Source of the DNA: Mycobacterium arosiense ATCC BAA-1401 = DSM 45069
GTDB taxonomy: Bacteria > Actinomycetota > Actinomycetes > Mycobacteriales > Mycobacteriaceae
Direction of reading: 5' to 3'
Length of the DNA stretch: 64,000 bases
Assembly (NCBI RefSeq): GCF_002086125.1
Contig: NZ_MVHG01000009.1
Location: 1-64,000, forward strand
Below are positions 17,559 to 26,237 of this stretch, in pieces (positions within the stretch are counted from its first letter, which is position 1; each line of letters opens with the position of its first letter). The notes under the pieces were generated by a model. The model ran no database searches. It saw only the letters and a program-made list of their open reading frames with translations, and was not told where the DNA came from. The position numbers and the translations under genes were made by a program.

Positions 17559-18194
17559 TCAGGCCTGCGGGCGCCAGAGCGCCCCTTCCAGGACCTGGCG
17601 CAGCATTCCGGTGACGGCCAGCATCTCCTGGTAGCTCTTGATGTAGCCCGCGTAAAGGCCCACCCCGGAGATCACCACGAGCAGCGTTTCGACCAGTGCT
17701 GAGGGATCGACGCCGGCGACGACCTCGCCCCGCTGGATCGCATCGTTGACGACGCGCATCAAGAATTCCCGAGCGATCCGGACGGAATCGTTTTCGGTCC
17801 CGCTCCATTCCGGGTGCCGCTGCGATTCGAGCACGCCGCCGATAATGAACGCCGATCCGGCGGGATTCTCCGAATTGGCTTTCACCGCCGCGTTGATGAA
17901 CGCGGTCAGCTGCGCCACCAACGTGGTCTCACCTTCGGCTTGTTTAATGCCGACTCCGAGGATGAATTCATTCGTCTCATCCATAACTTCCTGATAAAGC
18001 ACCCGCTTGCTCGAGAAGTAATGATTGATGGCGGGCCGGGTGAGGTCGGCGCGCGCCGCGATGGCCTGGAACGTCGCGCCATCGTAGCCACGTTCACTGA
18101 ACACCAAACGGGCAGCTTGGATTATCCGTTGCCGCGTCTCATCAGCCTTCGCGGCGGGTGGACGCCCCGGCCTGCGACTGCCCCGTGGAAGCAT
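17559..18194 (-). CDS. TetR-family regulator (Rv0144-like)
   Basis: A 211-aa TetR protein. The HTH is at about 25-65 (ATFQAIAARADLTRPAINHYF followed by SSKRVLYQEV); an Arg/Pro-rich N-terminal arm (RGSRRPGRPPAAK) precedes it. Its ATG is only 2 bp after the pirin stop, so it is translated as part of a pirin-TetR operon, and two methyltransferase genes follow. Candidate operators are at 17486-17508 and 19206-19238. Ligand unknown. Confidence 0.88.
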   Translation of the reverse strand: MLPRGSRRPGRPPAAKADETRQRIIQAARLVFSERGYDGATFQAIAARADLTRPAINHYFSSKRVLYQEVMDETNEFILGVGIKQAEGETTLVAQLTAFINAAVKANSENPAGSAFIIGGVLESQRHPEWSGTENDSVRIAREFLMRVVNDAIQRGEVVAGVDPSALVETLLVVISGVGLYAGYIKSYQEMLAVTGMLRQVLEGALWRPQA

Positions 18195-18196
18195 TG

Positions 18197-19189
18197 CTAG
18201 AGTGTGCCACCCCCGCGGTGCGGCATTAGCCCATTTGGCGGAATGCTGCCAAATTTCCCGGCTTGGTAGTCCTCTAGCGCCTCGATCAATTCCGCCCGTG
18301 TGTTCATCACGAAAGGACCGTAGTGGAATACCGGTTCGCGAATCGGCCGTCCGCCCAGAAGCAGCACATCAATGGCTCCCTGGACCGGCACGCCCCTCAA
18401 ATCCGGTACCCGCTGGGCGCCGACCGTGATCCGATCGCCGGCTCCCAGGACGGCTAACTGCCCCTGGTGGATCGGGTGCGCGGCCGGGCCGACATACCCG
18501 CTGCCGGACAACACGTAGACCAGCCCGTTGAAATCGCGCCGCCATGCAACGTTGAGCCGGCCCCCGTTCTCGATCGTCGCGTGCGCCAGGGTGATCGGGG
18601 TGTGGGTGATGCCCGGGCCCCGGTGGCCATCGATCTCGCCGGCGATGATGCGGATCAGCGCCCCGCCGTCTTCGGAGGCGAGCAGGGCCGCGTCGCCACC
18701 CTCGATGGCCTGATACCGCGGGGGTGCGAACTTGTCCTTCTTCGGCAGGTTGACCCACAGCTGGATGCCGTGGAAGAGCCCGCCCTGGTCGACCAGTTCG
18801 GCCGGCGGTGTCTCAATGTGCAGGATGCCGGACCCTGCCGTCATCCACTGCGTCGCGCCATCGGCGATCAGACCGCCGCCGCCGTGCGAATCCTGGTGCG
18901 CGATCTTTCCGTCGAGCATGTAGGTGACGGTTTCGAAGCCGCGGTGCGGATGCCAGTCGGTGCCCCGGGGTTCGCCGGGCTGGTAGTCGACCTCGCCCAT
19001 CTGGTCCATATGCACAAAGGGGTCGAGCGCGGCCGCGCGCACGCCCGCGAAGGCACGCACGACCGGAAAACCCTCGCCCTCAAAGCCGCGCGGGCCGGTG
19101 GTGATCGATCGAACCGCCCGCTCGGTGTCGGCGGGGCCGGGGCCGCTCACACGCGGCAGTGTCAGGGTGTCAGCGGTGATTGCGGGCAT
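18197..19189 (-). CDS. Pirin family protein
   Basis: A 330-aa bicupin pirin. The metal-binding pattern is visible in the N-terminal cupin (DWHPHRGFETVTYMLDGKIA, then HQDSHG and TAGSGILHIE), followed by FHGIQLWVNLPKKDKF. The C-terminal cupin domain with PVFHYGPFVMNT is present. Pirins have been reported as quercetinase-like dioxygenases or redox-linked cofactors; here the activity is unknown. ATG 19189 has a perfect GAGGAGG; the longer frame to 19345 runs through the promoter. It is co-transcribed with the TetR gene and divergent from the ClC gene. Confidence 0.88.
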   Translation of the reverse strand: MPAITADTLTLPRVSGPGPADTERAVRSITTGPRGFEGEGFPVVRAFAGVRAAALDPFVHMDQMGEVDYQPGEPRGTDWHPHRGFETVTYMLDGKIAHQDSHGGGGLIADGATQWMTAGSGILHIETPPAELVDQGGLFHGIQLWVNLPKKDKFAPPRYQAIEGGDAALLASEDGGALIRIIAGEIDGHRGPGITHTPITLAHATIENGGRLNVAWRRDFNGLVYVLSGSGYVGPAAHPIHQGQLAVLGAGDRITVGAQRVPDLRGVPVQGAIDVLLLGGRPIREPVFHYGPFVMNTRAELIEALEDYQAGKFGSIPPNGLMPHRGGGTL

Positions 19190-19205
19190 CTGGCCTCCTC
19201 GAATA

Positions 19206-19238
19206 GTGGATGTCCGATATAACCGGACTAGGGTCCAC
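19206..19238. promoter_or_regulatory. Nested inverted repeat upstream of pirin
   Basis: An inner pair GTCCG (19212-19216)/CGGAC (19224-19228) surrounds ATATAAC, and an outer pair GTGGA (19206-19210)/TCCAC (19234-19238) surrounds that. It is 17-49 bp upstream of the pirin ATG and overlaps a likely -10. This is a plausible operator for the TetR encoded in the same operon. Confidence 0.45.
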
Positions 19239-19393
19239 TTATTCCGGAGCAGGTTGGCGTGTGGGCGATAGTTTGATAAGGCAACATTTGCTGACATAAA
19301 CGGTCGTCCGCCGTTGCCGGGGTCGGAAACGTTCGAGGCGGCCACTCAGCGTTTCGACACAACGATGCAAGACCGCTGGCGAAGGACGACAGG

Positions 19394-21358
19394 ATGCAGC
19401 AGGACAAATCGGCCAGAGAACCGGCTCGGCCGCGTCGAACGGTGTCCGGTTCCGTAGGGCAGGTCGCAACCTGGCTGCGGGCGAACCAATTGGGATTGTT
19501 CTGCGTGGCGATCGTGGTAGGGGTCGGCGCCGGCCTCGGCGCGGTGGCATTTCGGTACCTGGTCTTCGGCTTCACCTGGCTGGCGACCGGACACGACGAG
19601 TTCGGCCAGCAGGGTTGGGTGGCCAGCTGTCACCTGCCTTGGTTGGGGATCGGGTTTTACACGGTCATCCCCGTGCTCGGCGGGTTGCTGTACGGGCCGC
19701 TGATCAGCCAGTTCGCGCGGGAGGCACGCGGTCACGGCGTCCCGGAAGTCATGATTGCGGTCGCCGCGAACGGCGGGCGCATCCGTCCCCAGGTGACGGT
19801 GGTGAAAGCGCTGGCCTCGGCGGTGTGCATCGGAGCCGGGGGCTCCGTCGGTCGGGAAGGACCGATCGTCCAGATCGGTGCGGCGCTGGCGTCAAGCTTT
19901 GGCCAGTGGGTGCGAATGCCAGAGAATCGGCTGCGGGTGTTGGTGGCTTGCGGCGCCGCCGGCGGCATTTCGGCAACGTTCAACGCCCCGGTTACAGGGG
20001 TGTTCTTCGCCGTCGAACTGATTCTCCGCGAACTCTCGGTCGAGGCGATCTTCACAATCATGCTTTCGGCGATGGTGGCCGATGTGATCGCTCGCGTCTT
20101 TTTCGGTTCCGCGCCCTTCCTCACCCAGCTTCCGGAGGGCATCGAGCTGAATCACATCGCCAACTATTTGTTGGTCGCTGTGCTCGCGGCGATCGCGGGC
20201 TTGCTCGGCATCGTGTTCAAAACCGTGCTGTATAAAACCGAGGACCTGTGCGACCGGGTCTGGGACGGCCGGCCGGACTGGGCGCGGCCGGCCGTGGGTG
20301 GCACCCTTCTTGGCCTGCTACTGCTCGCCGTGCCCGAGCTGTACGGGGTTGGTTACCCGGTCATGTATGCCGCTTTTGCCGGTCATTACGCGCTGTGGTT
20401 TTTGGCGATCCTTGCCGCCGGCAAGATGCTGGCATGCAGCTTGACCATCGGGATCGGCGGCTCCGGTGGCGTGTTCGCTCCCTCGTTATTCGTGGGAGCC
20501 ACTTCAGGCATGGGCTTCGGCCTCGTCATGCAGCACCTGATCGGCACGGCGGTCGGGCATCCGGCGCTCTACGCCATCGTCGGTATGGGGGCGGTATTCG
20601 CTTCCACCGCGCGGGCACCCCTCACGGCACTGGCCAGCACGGTCGAGATGACCGGCGATTTCACTCTTACCCTGCCGGTCATGCTGGCAGTCGCCGTCGG
20701 AACCACCGTGTCGCGCGCGCTGTCCTACAGCACCATCTACACCGCCAAGCTGTTACGCCGGGGCATCGACATCGATCGCCCGACGCCCACGCACGCGTTC
20801 GCCGTTCTCACCGTCGCGGACGCTATGCACCCGTTTACCACCCCGCTAGACCTGACCCACCCGACGAGTGACACCACACACGACCGGAGCACGCTGCTTG
20901 GCCCGGTGACCCGGGTCCGGCAACCGCAGGCATTGTTCGCCAACGACAGCCTCGCCCAGGCGTTGCGTCAGCTCGTCCTCTACGGGCGCGACGGCTTGCC
21001 GGTGATCGACACCGACGCGCAGCGGGTTCAGGGTTGGCTGACCAACCAGAACGTGCTGCGCGCGGTCGGCGCCTACGTCACAGATGTCGAACCGGGCATT
21101 TCTGCAGCCGACCACGATCCGCGGAGTCAACTCGATGGATACCGCATCATCGAGCACACGCTGACGGCCGATTCGGTAGCAGTCGGACGCACGCTCGAAG
21201 AGCTCGAATGGCCGATTGGCCATCGCCCGGTATCCGTGATGCATAACCGGCGGCTCCTTGATGCCCAGCCTGCCTTACGGCTCGCGGCCGGCGACCGAGT
21301 CAACGTCCTGGTGCCGAAAAACGGTTCGCCAAGTACCGATTCGAAACCCCGTCCATAG
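19394..21358 (+). CDS. ClC-family chloride channel/transporter with C-terminal CBS and TrkA_C-like regions
   Basis: A 654-aa ClC protein with about ten or more membrane helices. Selectivity motifs are GAGGSVGREGP (148-157, gate glutamate Glu155) and GIGGSGGVFAP (353-363). It probably moves chloride, as a channel or Cl-/H+ exchanger. After the membrane part a CBS-like region (about 465-550, DSLAQALRQLVLYGRDGLPV) and a TrkA_C-like stretch (about 570-645, VGRTLEELEWPIGHRPVSVM) suggest nucleotide or ligand control. It corresponds to Rv0143c in position but is longer than the annotated M. tuberculosis protein as I recall it. GGACGACAGG precedes ATG 19394. Confidence 0.92.
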   Translation: MQQDKSAREPARPRRTVSGSVGQVATWLRANQLGLFCVAIVVGVGAGLGAVAFRYLVFGFTWLATGHDEFGQQGWVASCHLPWLGIGFYTVIPVLGGLLYGPLISQFAREARGHGVPEVMIAVAANGGRIRPQVTVVKALASAVCIGAGGSVGREGPIVQIGAALASSFGQWVRMPENRLRVLVACGAAGGISATFNAPVTGVFFAVELILRELSVEAIFTIMLSAMVADVIARVFFGSAPFLTQLPEGIELNHIANYLLVAVLAAIAGLLGIVFKTVLYKTEDLCDRVWDGRPDWARPAVGGTLLGLLLLAVPELYGVGYPVMYAAFAGHYALWFLAILAAGKMLACSLTIGIGGSGGVFAPSLFVGATSGMGFGLVMQHLIGTAVGHPALYAIVGMGAVFASTARAPLTALASTVEMTGDFTLTLPVMLAVAVGTTVSRALSYSTIYTAKLLRRGIDIDRPTPTHAFAVLTVADAMHPFTTPLDLTHPTSDTTHDRSTLLGPVTRVRQPQALFANDSLAQALRQLVLYGRDGLPVIDTDAQRVQGWLTNQNVLRAVGAYVTDVEPGISAADHDPRSQLDGYRIIEHTLTADSVAVGRTLEELEWPIGHRPVSVMHNRRLLDAQPALRLAAGDRVNVLVPKNGSPSTDSKPRP

Positions 21359-21367
21359 GACGGACGG

Positions 21368-21916
21368 TCAGGATTTGCCACGAACGCTGCTCGCGGCGCC
21401 CTTCTCGGTGGTCTTGCCTTTGTGAGCCAGCTCTCCGCCGGCGCTTTCCAGGTGCGCCCGGACGAACCATTGGAACTTTTCCAGCTGACCCGCCTGGCCG
21501 ATCAGCAGGTCCTGGGTCACCGGGTCGAGTTCGTCCGTCTCGTCGATGTAATGGCGGATGTCCTCGATCACGCCGGTGTACACCAGATCAAGCGCGGCCA
21601 GGTGAGCCTGGACCGCGTCGCGGCCGACCGAGTAGTCGTCCCACGAGCGGTCCTTGATGATGGCACCGGGCGTACCCTGCGGCGAACCTCCAAGGGCCGC
21701 AATGCGTTCGGCGACATCGTCGGCAAACGCGCGGACCGCCTCCACCTGTGGGTCGATCATCTCGTGCACGCCGATGAAGTTTGGGCCCACCACGTTCCAG
21801 TGAATGTGCTTGAGCGTCAGATGCAGATCGTTGTAGGTGCTCAGTTGCTTTTGCAGCAGCTCGGTGAGCCGCGCCGCCTGCTTGTCGGTCAATCCCGGAA
21901 TAGTGAACTGAGTCAT
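21368..21916 (-). CDS. dps: Dps ferritin-like DNA-protection protein
   Basis: A 182-aa Dps, which forms dodecamers that oxidise and store iron and bind DNA in stationary phase. Ferroxidase residues are all present: His39, His51, Asp66 and Glu70. The basic C-terminal tail (HKGKTTEKGAASSVRGKS) matches the DNA-binding tail of M. smegmatis Dps1. ATG 21916 (MTQFTIPGLTDKQ) is the family start; the frame runs on to 22009 through the promoter. M. tuberculosis lacks a Dps, so this is a difference from that genome. A sigma-F-like promoter lies 57 bp upstream. Confidence 0.95.
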   Translation of the reverse strand: MTQFTIPGLTDKQAARLTELLQKQLSTYNDLHLTLKHIHWNVVGPNFIGVHEMIDPQVEAVRAFADDVAERIAALGGSPQGTPGAIIKDRSWDDYSVGRDAVQAHLAALDLVYTGVIEDIRHYIDETDELDPVTQDLLIGQAGQLEKFQWFVRAHLESAGGELAHKGKTTEKGAASSVRGKS

Positions 21917-21972
21917 CGCTTGTTTCCTAACTTTTCTCATGGGGGGTCCACACACGGTTACTGCCCCGTTGG

Positions 21973-21997
21973 GTACCCGATGGCCATATTGAAAAAC
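21973..21997 (-). promoter_or_regulatory. Sigma-F-like promoter of dps
   Basis: On the minus strand GTTT (21994-21997), 15 nt, GGGTAC (21973-21978). This fits the mycobacterial sigma-F pattern GTTT-N15-17-GGGTA(T/C). The M. smegmatis dps promoter has been reported to use sigma-F/sigma-H. Confidence 0.55.
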
Positions 21998-22005
21998 GCG
22001 GCGAA

Positions 22006-22917
22006 TCAAAGTGAGTGGATGTGCTGTACGGGCAGCCGCGGCCCACGGCGAGGTTCATGCGCCAGTCCGCTGGCCTCGAGGAGCCGCACCACGCGTTGGC
22101 GATGCGGTCGCATCGGCTCGAGCAGTTCGAGCATGCCGGCGTCGTCGACGGGCCGCCCCAACAACGTCCAGCCGATCATTTTCGGGATGTGATAGTCGCC
22201 CACCGACACGGCATCGGCGTCGCCGAAGGCCCGTTGTGCCGTCTCGGCGGCGGTCCACTCCCCCACGCCCGGCAGCGACATCAGCGCCGCACGTGCCTGC
22301 CCGTGCGGCCGTGTCACCAGCCGTTCCAGCGAGGCGGCCCGGCGCGCGCAGGCCACCACGGTCTGCGCGCGTCTCGGGTCGACGTTGGCGCGATGAAACT
22401 CCCACGACGGGATGTGTCGCCAGACCTGCGCGGCCGGCATGACGCGCATCCCGTCCGGCGCGGGTCCCGGCGCCGGTGTGCCGTACTTCGCCACCAGCAC
22501 CCGCCATGAGCGAAACGCGTCCGCTCCGGGCACCCGCTGCTCGATGATCGCCGGGATCAGAGCCTCCAGCACCAGGCCGGTTCTTCCCAGGCGCAGGTGT
22601 GGCACCCGCTGATAGGCGGCGGCAACCGTCGGATGGTGCGGCACGAAGTCCGAGTCGTCGTCCTCGAGACCGAGCATGACGGGCAGCATCTCGACGAACT
22701 CCTGCGCGCCGCCGCCCCACGCCACGGCGTGCGCGGCGTTGGGGCCGACGCGGCTGATCCGGGCCGTGACGGGACCGCTGGGTAGCAGGCTGGTGCGCCA
22801 GATCGAGCCGTCCCCGGGAGTGCGGAAGCACGGATCCCCCAAGCCGCGGCGCAGGGGGGCCAACGTGTGCCCGAAGCTGACGGCTCCGGGAAACACGACC
22901 GTGCGCGCGCTTGTCAT
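22006..22917 (-). CDS. DNA-3-methyladenine glycosylase family protein (AlkA/HhH-GPD)
   Basis: A 303-aa helix-hairpin-helix base-excision glycosylase. The hairpin LPGVGEWTA is at 215-223, and the catalytic aspartate is Asp241 in VGDYHIPK. It should remove alkylated purines from DNA. Rv0142 occupies the same place in M. tuberculosis and is of similar length. ATG 22917 (MTSARTVVFPG) is taken over an upstream in-frame start at 22962, which reaches into the divergent gene's leader. dps lies just downstream on the same strand, so two DNA-protecting functions are neighbours. Confidence 0.85.
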   Translation of the reverse strand: MTSARTVVFPGAVSFGHTLAPLRRGLGDPCFRTPGDGSIWRTSLLPSGPVTARISRVGPNAAHAVAWGGGAQEFVEMLPVMLGLEDDDSDFVPHHPTVAAAYQRVPHLRLGRTGLVLEALIPAIIEQRVPGADAFRSWRVLVAKYGTPAPGPAPDGMRVMPAAQVWRHIPSWEFHRANVDPRRAQTVVACARRAASLERLVTRPHGQARAALMSLPGVGEWTAAETAQRAFGDADAVSVGDYHIPKMIGWTLLGRPVDDAGMLELLEPMRPHRQRVVRLLEASGLAHEPRRGPRLPVQHIHSL

Positions 22918-22979
22918 CTGATGACTCCCGACTGCCGTGATTGACCGTGAACTGCGTCCCACGTCAATATTGCGTGGTG

Positions 22980-23378
22980 ATGACGCCGTTCGATGACCCG
23001 CAGGGCGAACTGGCCTGGATGTTCTTGCAGAGCACCAGTGACGGCGGCGATCTGGACGAGGGCTTCGCCCTGCTCAGTGACGACTTCACCTACTGGACGC
23101 TTTATACCCGCACGGCCTGCGACAAGGATGCGTTTCGGCGCGGGGTGGAGCGACGCAAGCAAGAACTCGAACTGACCATCGACCTAGTTCGCTGCGTCAA
23201 CGAGGGAGACACCGTGGTGGTGGAGGCGCAGGCCACCGGCACCACATCCGCCGGCGTCGAGTACGACAGCCCGTTCGTGTGCATCTTCGAGACCCGCGGC
23301 GGGCTGATCGTCTCGATGCGCCTGTACAGCGACACCCGCGCGGTGGCGACCGCGGTGCCCGGGTGGATCCCCTACTGA
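22980..23378 (+). CDS. NTF2-like/SnoaL-like small protein (Rv0141c-like)
   Basis: A 132-aa protein of the NTF2-like fold (limonene-epoxide hydrolase/ketosteroid isomerase superfamily). The pattern LDEGFALLSDDFTYWTL, DTVVVEAQATGTTSAG, and FVCIFETRGGLIVSMRLYSD is characteristic. I see no clear catalytic Asp/Arg set, so activity is undefined. ATG 22980 follows a GTG codon; no strong ribosome binding site. Its 3' end overlaps the convergent DUF427 gene by 7 nt. Confidence 0.78.
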   Translation: MTPFDDPQGELAWMFLQSTSDGGDLDEGFALLSDDFTYWTLYTRTACDKDAFRRGVERRKQELELTIDLVRCVNEGDTVVVEAQATGTTSAGVEYDSPFVCIFETRGGLIVSMRLYSDTRAVATAVPGWIPY

Positions 23379-23752
23379 GCGGAGACGCTGATGTCGGCCT
23401 TGTTGGGGTAGAACGCCACGTGCCCGGCAATCGCCGCGACCGCGGGATACGGCTGCTCATACGTCCAGATCACGTCGTCGACGGTCTCACCGGCCGAGGT
23501 GGTCACGCTGTAGTAGCTGGCGTTGCCCTTGAAGGGGCAGTACGTGCCGGTGTCCGTTCGGGTGAGCCGATCCTGTACCACGTCGGTGATCGGAATGTAT
23601 TGCACCGCAGGCAAAGTGGCTTCGCGTAGCTCCAGCGCGGCGGTGGTGTCGGCGACGAGTTCACCCTTGACGCGCACCTGCACCCGTCCCTTGGTCGGTT
23701 CGATGGTGATCGGGTGCCCCGCGTTGGGCTCTTTGATTTCCGGGTGGGCCAT
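23372..23752 (-). CDS. DUF427 domain protein (Rv0140-like)
   Basis: A 126-aa DUF427 protein; length equals M. tuberculosis Rv0140 as I recall it. The domain signature YCPFKGNASYYSVTTSAGET and WTYEQPYPAVAAIAGHVAFY is intact. The family function is unknown. GAAGGAGGAACGACC before ATG 23752 is a strong start. Convergent with the NTF2-like gene. Confidence 0.88.
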   Translation of the reverse strand: MAHPEIKEPNAGHPITIEPTKGRVQVRVKGELVADTTAALELREATLPAVQYIPITDVVQDRLTRTDTGTYCPFKGNASYYSVTTSAGETVDDVIWTYEQPYPAVAAIAGHVAFYPNKADISVSAQ

Positions 23753-23800
23753 GGTCGTTCCTCCTTCGGGCGCCTATCAGTCGTCAACACCCGACCGTGG

Positions 23801-24643
23801 TCAGGACTTCCCGTCCGGCGGACCGAATGCGTAGCGGTGGTATTGCGACATGTTCGCAACCGCCCGAACCCGCGACATGACTCCGCCCAAGGCTCGGGAT
23901 GAACGGGGCAACCGCGCGAAGGTGTCCGACTCGAACCATCGTTCCCAGGCCAGCAGCCGCACCCCCGGCACGGCTCGGATGATGTCGTCGGGCCCGTTGA
24001 TCGCCCAATGCAGCGTGGCACCGGAGCGTCGCACCACGGTGTTCAGCCATTGCGACTTGATCCCGAGCCAATTGAACACGTCGAACTGCAGCTCACCGGA
24101 AGCAAACCGGCCGACCACCCTGCGCAGCAGCGCGGTGCCGTCCTGCTCGGTGAGGTACATGGTCAGCCCCTCCCCGATCATCAGCGTGGGACGGTCGGCC
24201 GGGATTTGCGCCAGCCATGCCGGGTCGGTGACCGAGGCGGCGATGACGCGATAGTGCTCGCGGCTCGGGTAAAGCTCGGTTCGCAGCGCCGCGACCTCGG
24301 GGTAGTCGACGTCGTACCACGCGACGTCCGGGTCCGGCTGTAAGCGGAAGAAACGGCTGTCCAGCCCGCAGCCCAAATGCAGCACGACTGAACGCGGATG
24401 GGCAGCAAGGAATTTGCGCGTCCATAGGTCGAAGTGCGCCGACCGGGTGGTCACCGACGGCGCCCGCCGCGCGGTGATGGTCGTTTGCTTCCAGTCGTAG
24501 TCGATGCGCTCGACGATCTCCTTCGCATACCGATCGCCCAGGACCGGTTTCTCGAAGTCGGCGTCCAGCGCCTTGGCGTACAGCGTCGCCAGCATGGTCT
24601 GCGGCGCCCCGCTGAGGTCGACGGGCACGCGTGCGGTCGTCAT
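23801..24643 (-). CDS. SAM-dependent methyltransferase, leucine carboxyl methyltransferase/TcmP-like
   Basis: A 280-aa class I methyltransferase: VVLHLGCGLDSRFFRLQP (motif I), WYDVDYPEVAALRTELYP (post I), PTLMIGEGLTMYLTEQDG. The fold is that of LCMT/polyketide O-methyltransferases (TcmP) rather than the TIGR00027 proteins at 15573-17486. The substrate is unknown. It lies downstream of the epimerase gene on the same strand (63 bp gap). I do not recall a counterpart between Rv0139 and Rv0140, so it is probably an accessory gene. Confidence 0.82.
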   Translation of the reverse strand: MTTARVPVDLSGAPQTMLATLYAKALDADFEKPVLGDRYAKEIVERIDYDWKQTTITARRAPSVTTRSAHFDLWTRKFLAAHPRSVVLHLGCGLDSRFFRLQPDPDVAWYDVDYPEVAALRTELYPSREHYRVIAASVTDPAWLAQIPADRPTLMIGEGLTMYLTEQDGTALLRRVVGRFASGELQFDVFNWLGIKSQWLNTVVRRSGATLHWAINGPDDIIRAVPGVRLLAWERWFESDTFARLPRSSRALGGVMSRVRAVANMSQYHRYAFGPPDGKS

Positions 24644-24706
24644 ACCGCCCGACGCTAGTCCCCGCTACGCGCCACCGCGCGTCCTGAACGGCGATCGGCG
24701 TGGCGT

Positions 24707-25726
24707 TCAGCCGGGAGTCGCGCTCTTACCCTTGGCATTTCGCATCGCCGCCCAGAAGCGGGCCGCCTCGCGAATGGATTCCTCGACCGGCCGGGGTTGC
24801 CAGCCCAATTCGCGCACGGCCTTGCTGTGGTCGACGGGCGCTTCGGCACGCATCATGCGCACCGACGCGAGGCTGAGTTCGGCGTCCTTGCCGGTGAGCC
24901 GGGCCCGCAGGCTGCCCAGCGCGCCCAGGGCATAGAGCATCGGGACGGAGATCGAGCGCCGCGGCGCCGGCACCCCAGCCTCGTCGGCCGCGATCCGGAC
25001 CACCTCTTTCAACGCGATCATCCGTTCGGAGATGAGGTATCGCTCGCCGATGCGCCCGCGTTCGGCGGCCAAGGTCATGGCCCGCGCGGCGTCGGTGACG
25101 CCGACGACTTCCAGCGCGATGCCGTCCATCGTGAAGGGCAGCTTGCCGAAGACCGCGCCGGCGATGAACGCGCCGTGCGGGGTGCGCCCCCAGTCGCCGT
25201 CGCCATATGTCGTCGACACGCACATCGCCACCGCGGGCAGCCCGGCCTCGGCCACATAGCGCATCACCAGGTTCTCGGCCTGGACCCGGGATTTGACGTA
25301 GTCCGACAATCCGTGGGTGTCCACCACGTCGTCTTCGGTCGCGACATGGCCGCGGCGCCGGCCGACGGTCGCATAGGTGCTGGTGAAGACGAACCGGCGC
25401 AGGTCGGGTTGCACGACAGCCACATCGAGGACGTTGCGCAACCCCTCAACGTTGGTGCGAAACAGCGGCGACGTGTCGCGCAGCCAGGCGCGCGTGTCGA
25501 CGACGCAGTAGTAGACGTCTTCCACGCCCTCCATCGCCTCGCGCAGCGTGCCGGTGTCGAACACGTCGCCGTGAAACCGCGTGACGTCCAGGTCGTCGAT
25601 GGAACGGGTGTTGGCGTTCCGACGCACCATGGCGCGGACTTCGCAACCGTCGGCGACGAGCTGGCGGGTCACATGCGAACCCAGGAAGCCGTTGGCGCCG
25701 ATGACAAGTTTGGGCCTGGCGGTCAC
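24707..25726 (-). CDS. NAD-dependent epimerase/dehydratase (extended SDR, Rv0139-like)
   Basis: A 339-aa extended SDR of the dihydroflavonol reductase/3-beta-hydroxysteroid dehydrogenase-like branch. Rossmann loop GANGFLGS (10-17), FTSTYATVG (114-122) and Tyr143. The usual YxxxK reads YVKSR, with Arg147 where the catalytic lysine is expected. GTG 25726 is behind GGAGGGGCCCA and overlaps the preceding stop by 4 nt (GTGA), fixing the start. It is coupled to the NTF2-like gene, and the pair lies behind a KstR-type operator, so a steroid-linked role is an inference worth testing. Confidence 0.85.
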   Translation of the reverse strand: MTARPKLVIGANGFLGSHVTRQLVADGCEVRAMVRRNANTRSIDDLDVTRFHGDVFDTGTLREAMEGVEDVYYCVVDTRAWLRDTSPLFRTNVEGLRNVLDVAVVQPDLRRFVFTSTYATVGRRRGHVATEDDVVDTHGLSDYVKSRVQAENLVMRYVAEAGLPAVAMCVSTTYGDGDWGRTPHGAFIAGAVFGKLPFTMDGIALEVVGVTDAARAMTLAAERGRIGERYLISERMIALKEVVRIAADEAGVPAPRRSISVPMLYALGALGSLRARLTGKDAELSLASVRMMRAEAPVDHSKAVRELGWQPRPVEESIREAARFWAAMRNAKGKSATPG

Positions 25727-26229
25727 TGGGCCCCTCCGTACTGGTCCAGGAAACGCGCGGCTTCCTCGTCGAGCGTGCCGAGCTCCTGCGCCTTGCGGCA
25801 CCACTTCAACGCCGCCCGCACGAAGCGCAGCGGGTTGTAGATGTCTTCCTGCTGACGCCACAGGCCGTCACCGGCGTAGGTGATGATCGAGATGTTCGTG
25901 GCGCTGATGACGGTGCCGTCGCCGGGATCGCGCATCGGGTTGTCGAGTTCGGCGATGATCCGCCCGGTGTGTTCGTCGATCACCGACCACAGCGAGGGGA
26001 ACGCGATCATGTGGTTGCCGGGAAAGCTGCCCATCGTCGTGCTGATCCACTCGCGCACTTCGTCGCGGCCGCGCATGGTGCCGGCCGCGTGCTCGATGTA
26101 CACGACGTCGGGCGTGTAGTGCTGGACCCACGCGTCCCAGTCCTGCGACCGCGCCGCCGCATCCACGGTCGCCTCGAATTTCTCGAACGCGGCGGCCAGT
26201 TCGCTACGGGAGAATTGCGGACTGTTCAC
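25723..26229 (-). CDS. NTF2-like/SnoaL-like protein (Rv0138-like)
   Basis: A 168-aa NTF2-fold protein: WDAWVQHYTPDVVYIEHAAG, MRGRDEVREWISTTMGSFPG, ATNISIITYAGDGLWRQQED. Residues Asp, His and Tyr in the pocket are compatible with a polyketide cyclase or isomerase-like fold, but no reaction is assigned. The start is GTG 26229; the KstR-like palindrome is only 9 bp upstream and overlaps the likely -10 (TAGTTT). Coupled to the epimerase gene by a 4-nt overlap. Confidence 0.8.
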   Translation of the reverse strand: MNSPQFSRSELAAAFEKFEATVDAAARSQDWDAWVQHYTPDVVYIEHAAGTMRGRDEVREWISTTMGSFPGNHMIAFPSLWSVIDEHTGRIIAELDNPMRDPGDGTVISATNISIITYAGDGLWRQQEDIYNPLRFVRAALKWCRKAQELGTLDEEAARFLDQYGGAQ

Positions 26230-26237
26230 GCGAAAAC

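Noticed and set aside
24684..24710. CTGAACG/CGTTCAG hairpin at the epimerase stop as a terminator
   Set aside because: 7-bp stem with a 13-nt loop and no T tract; the downstream gene is on the same strand.
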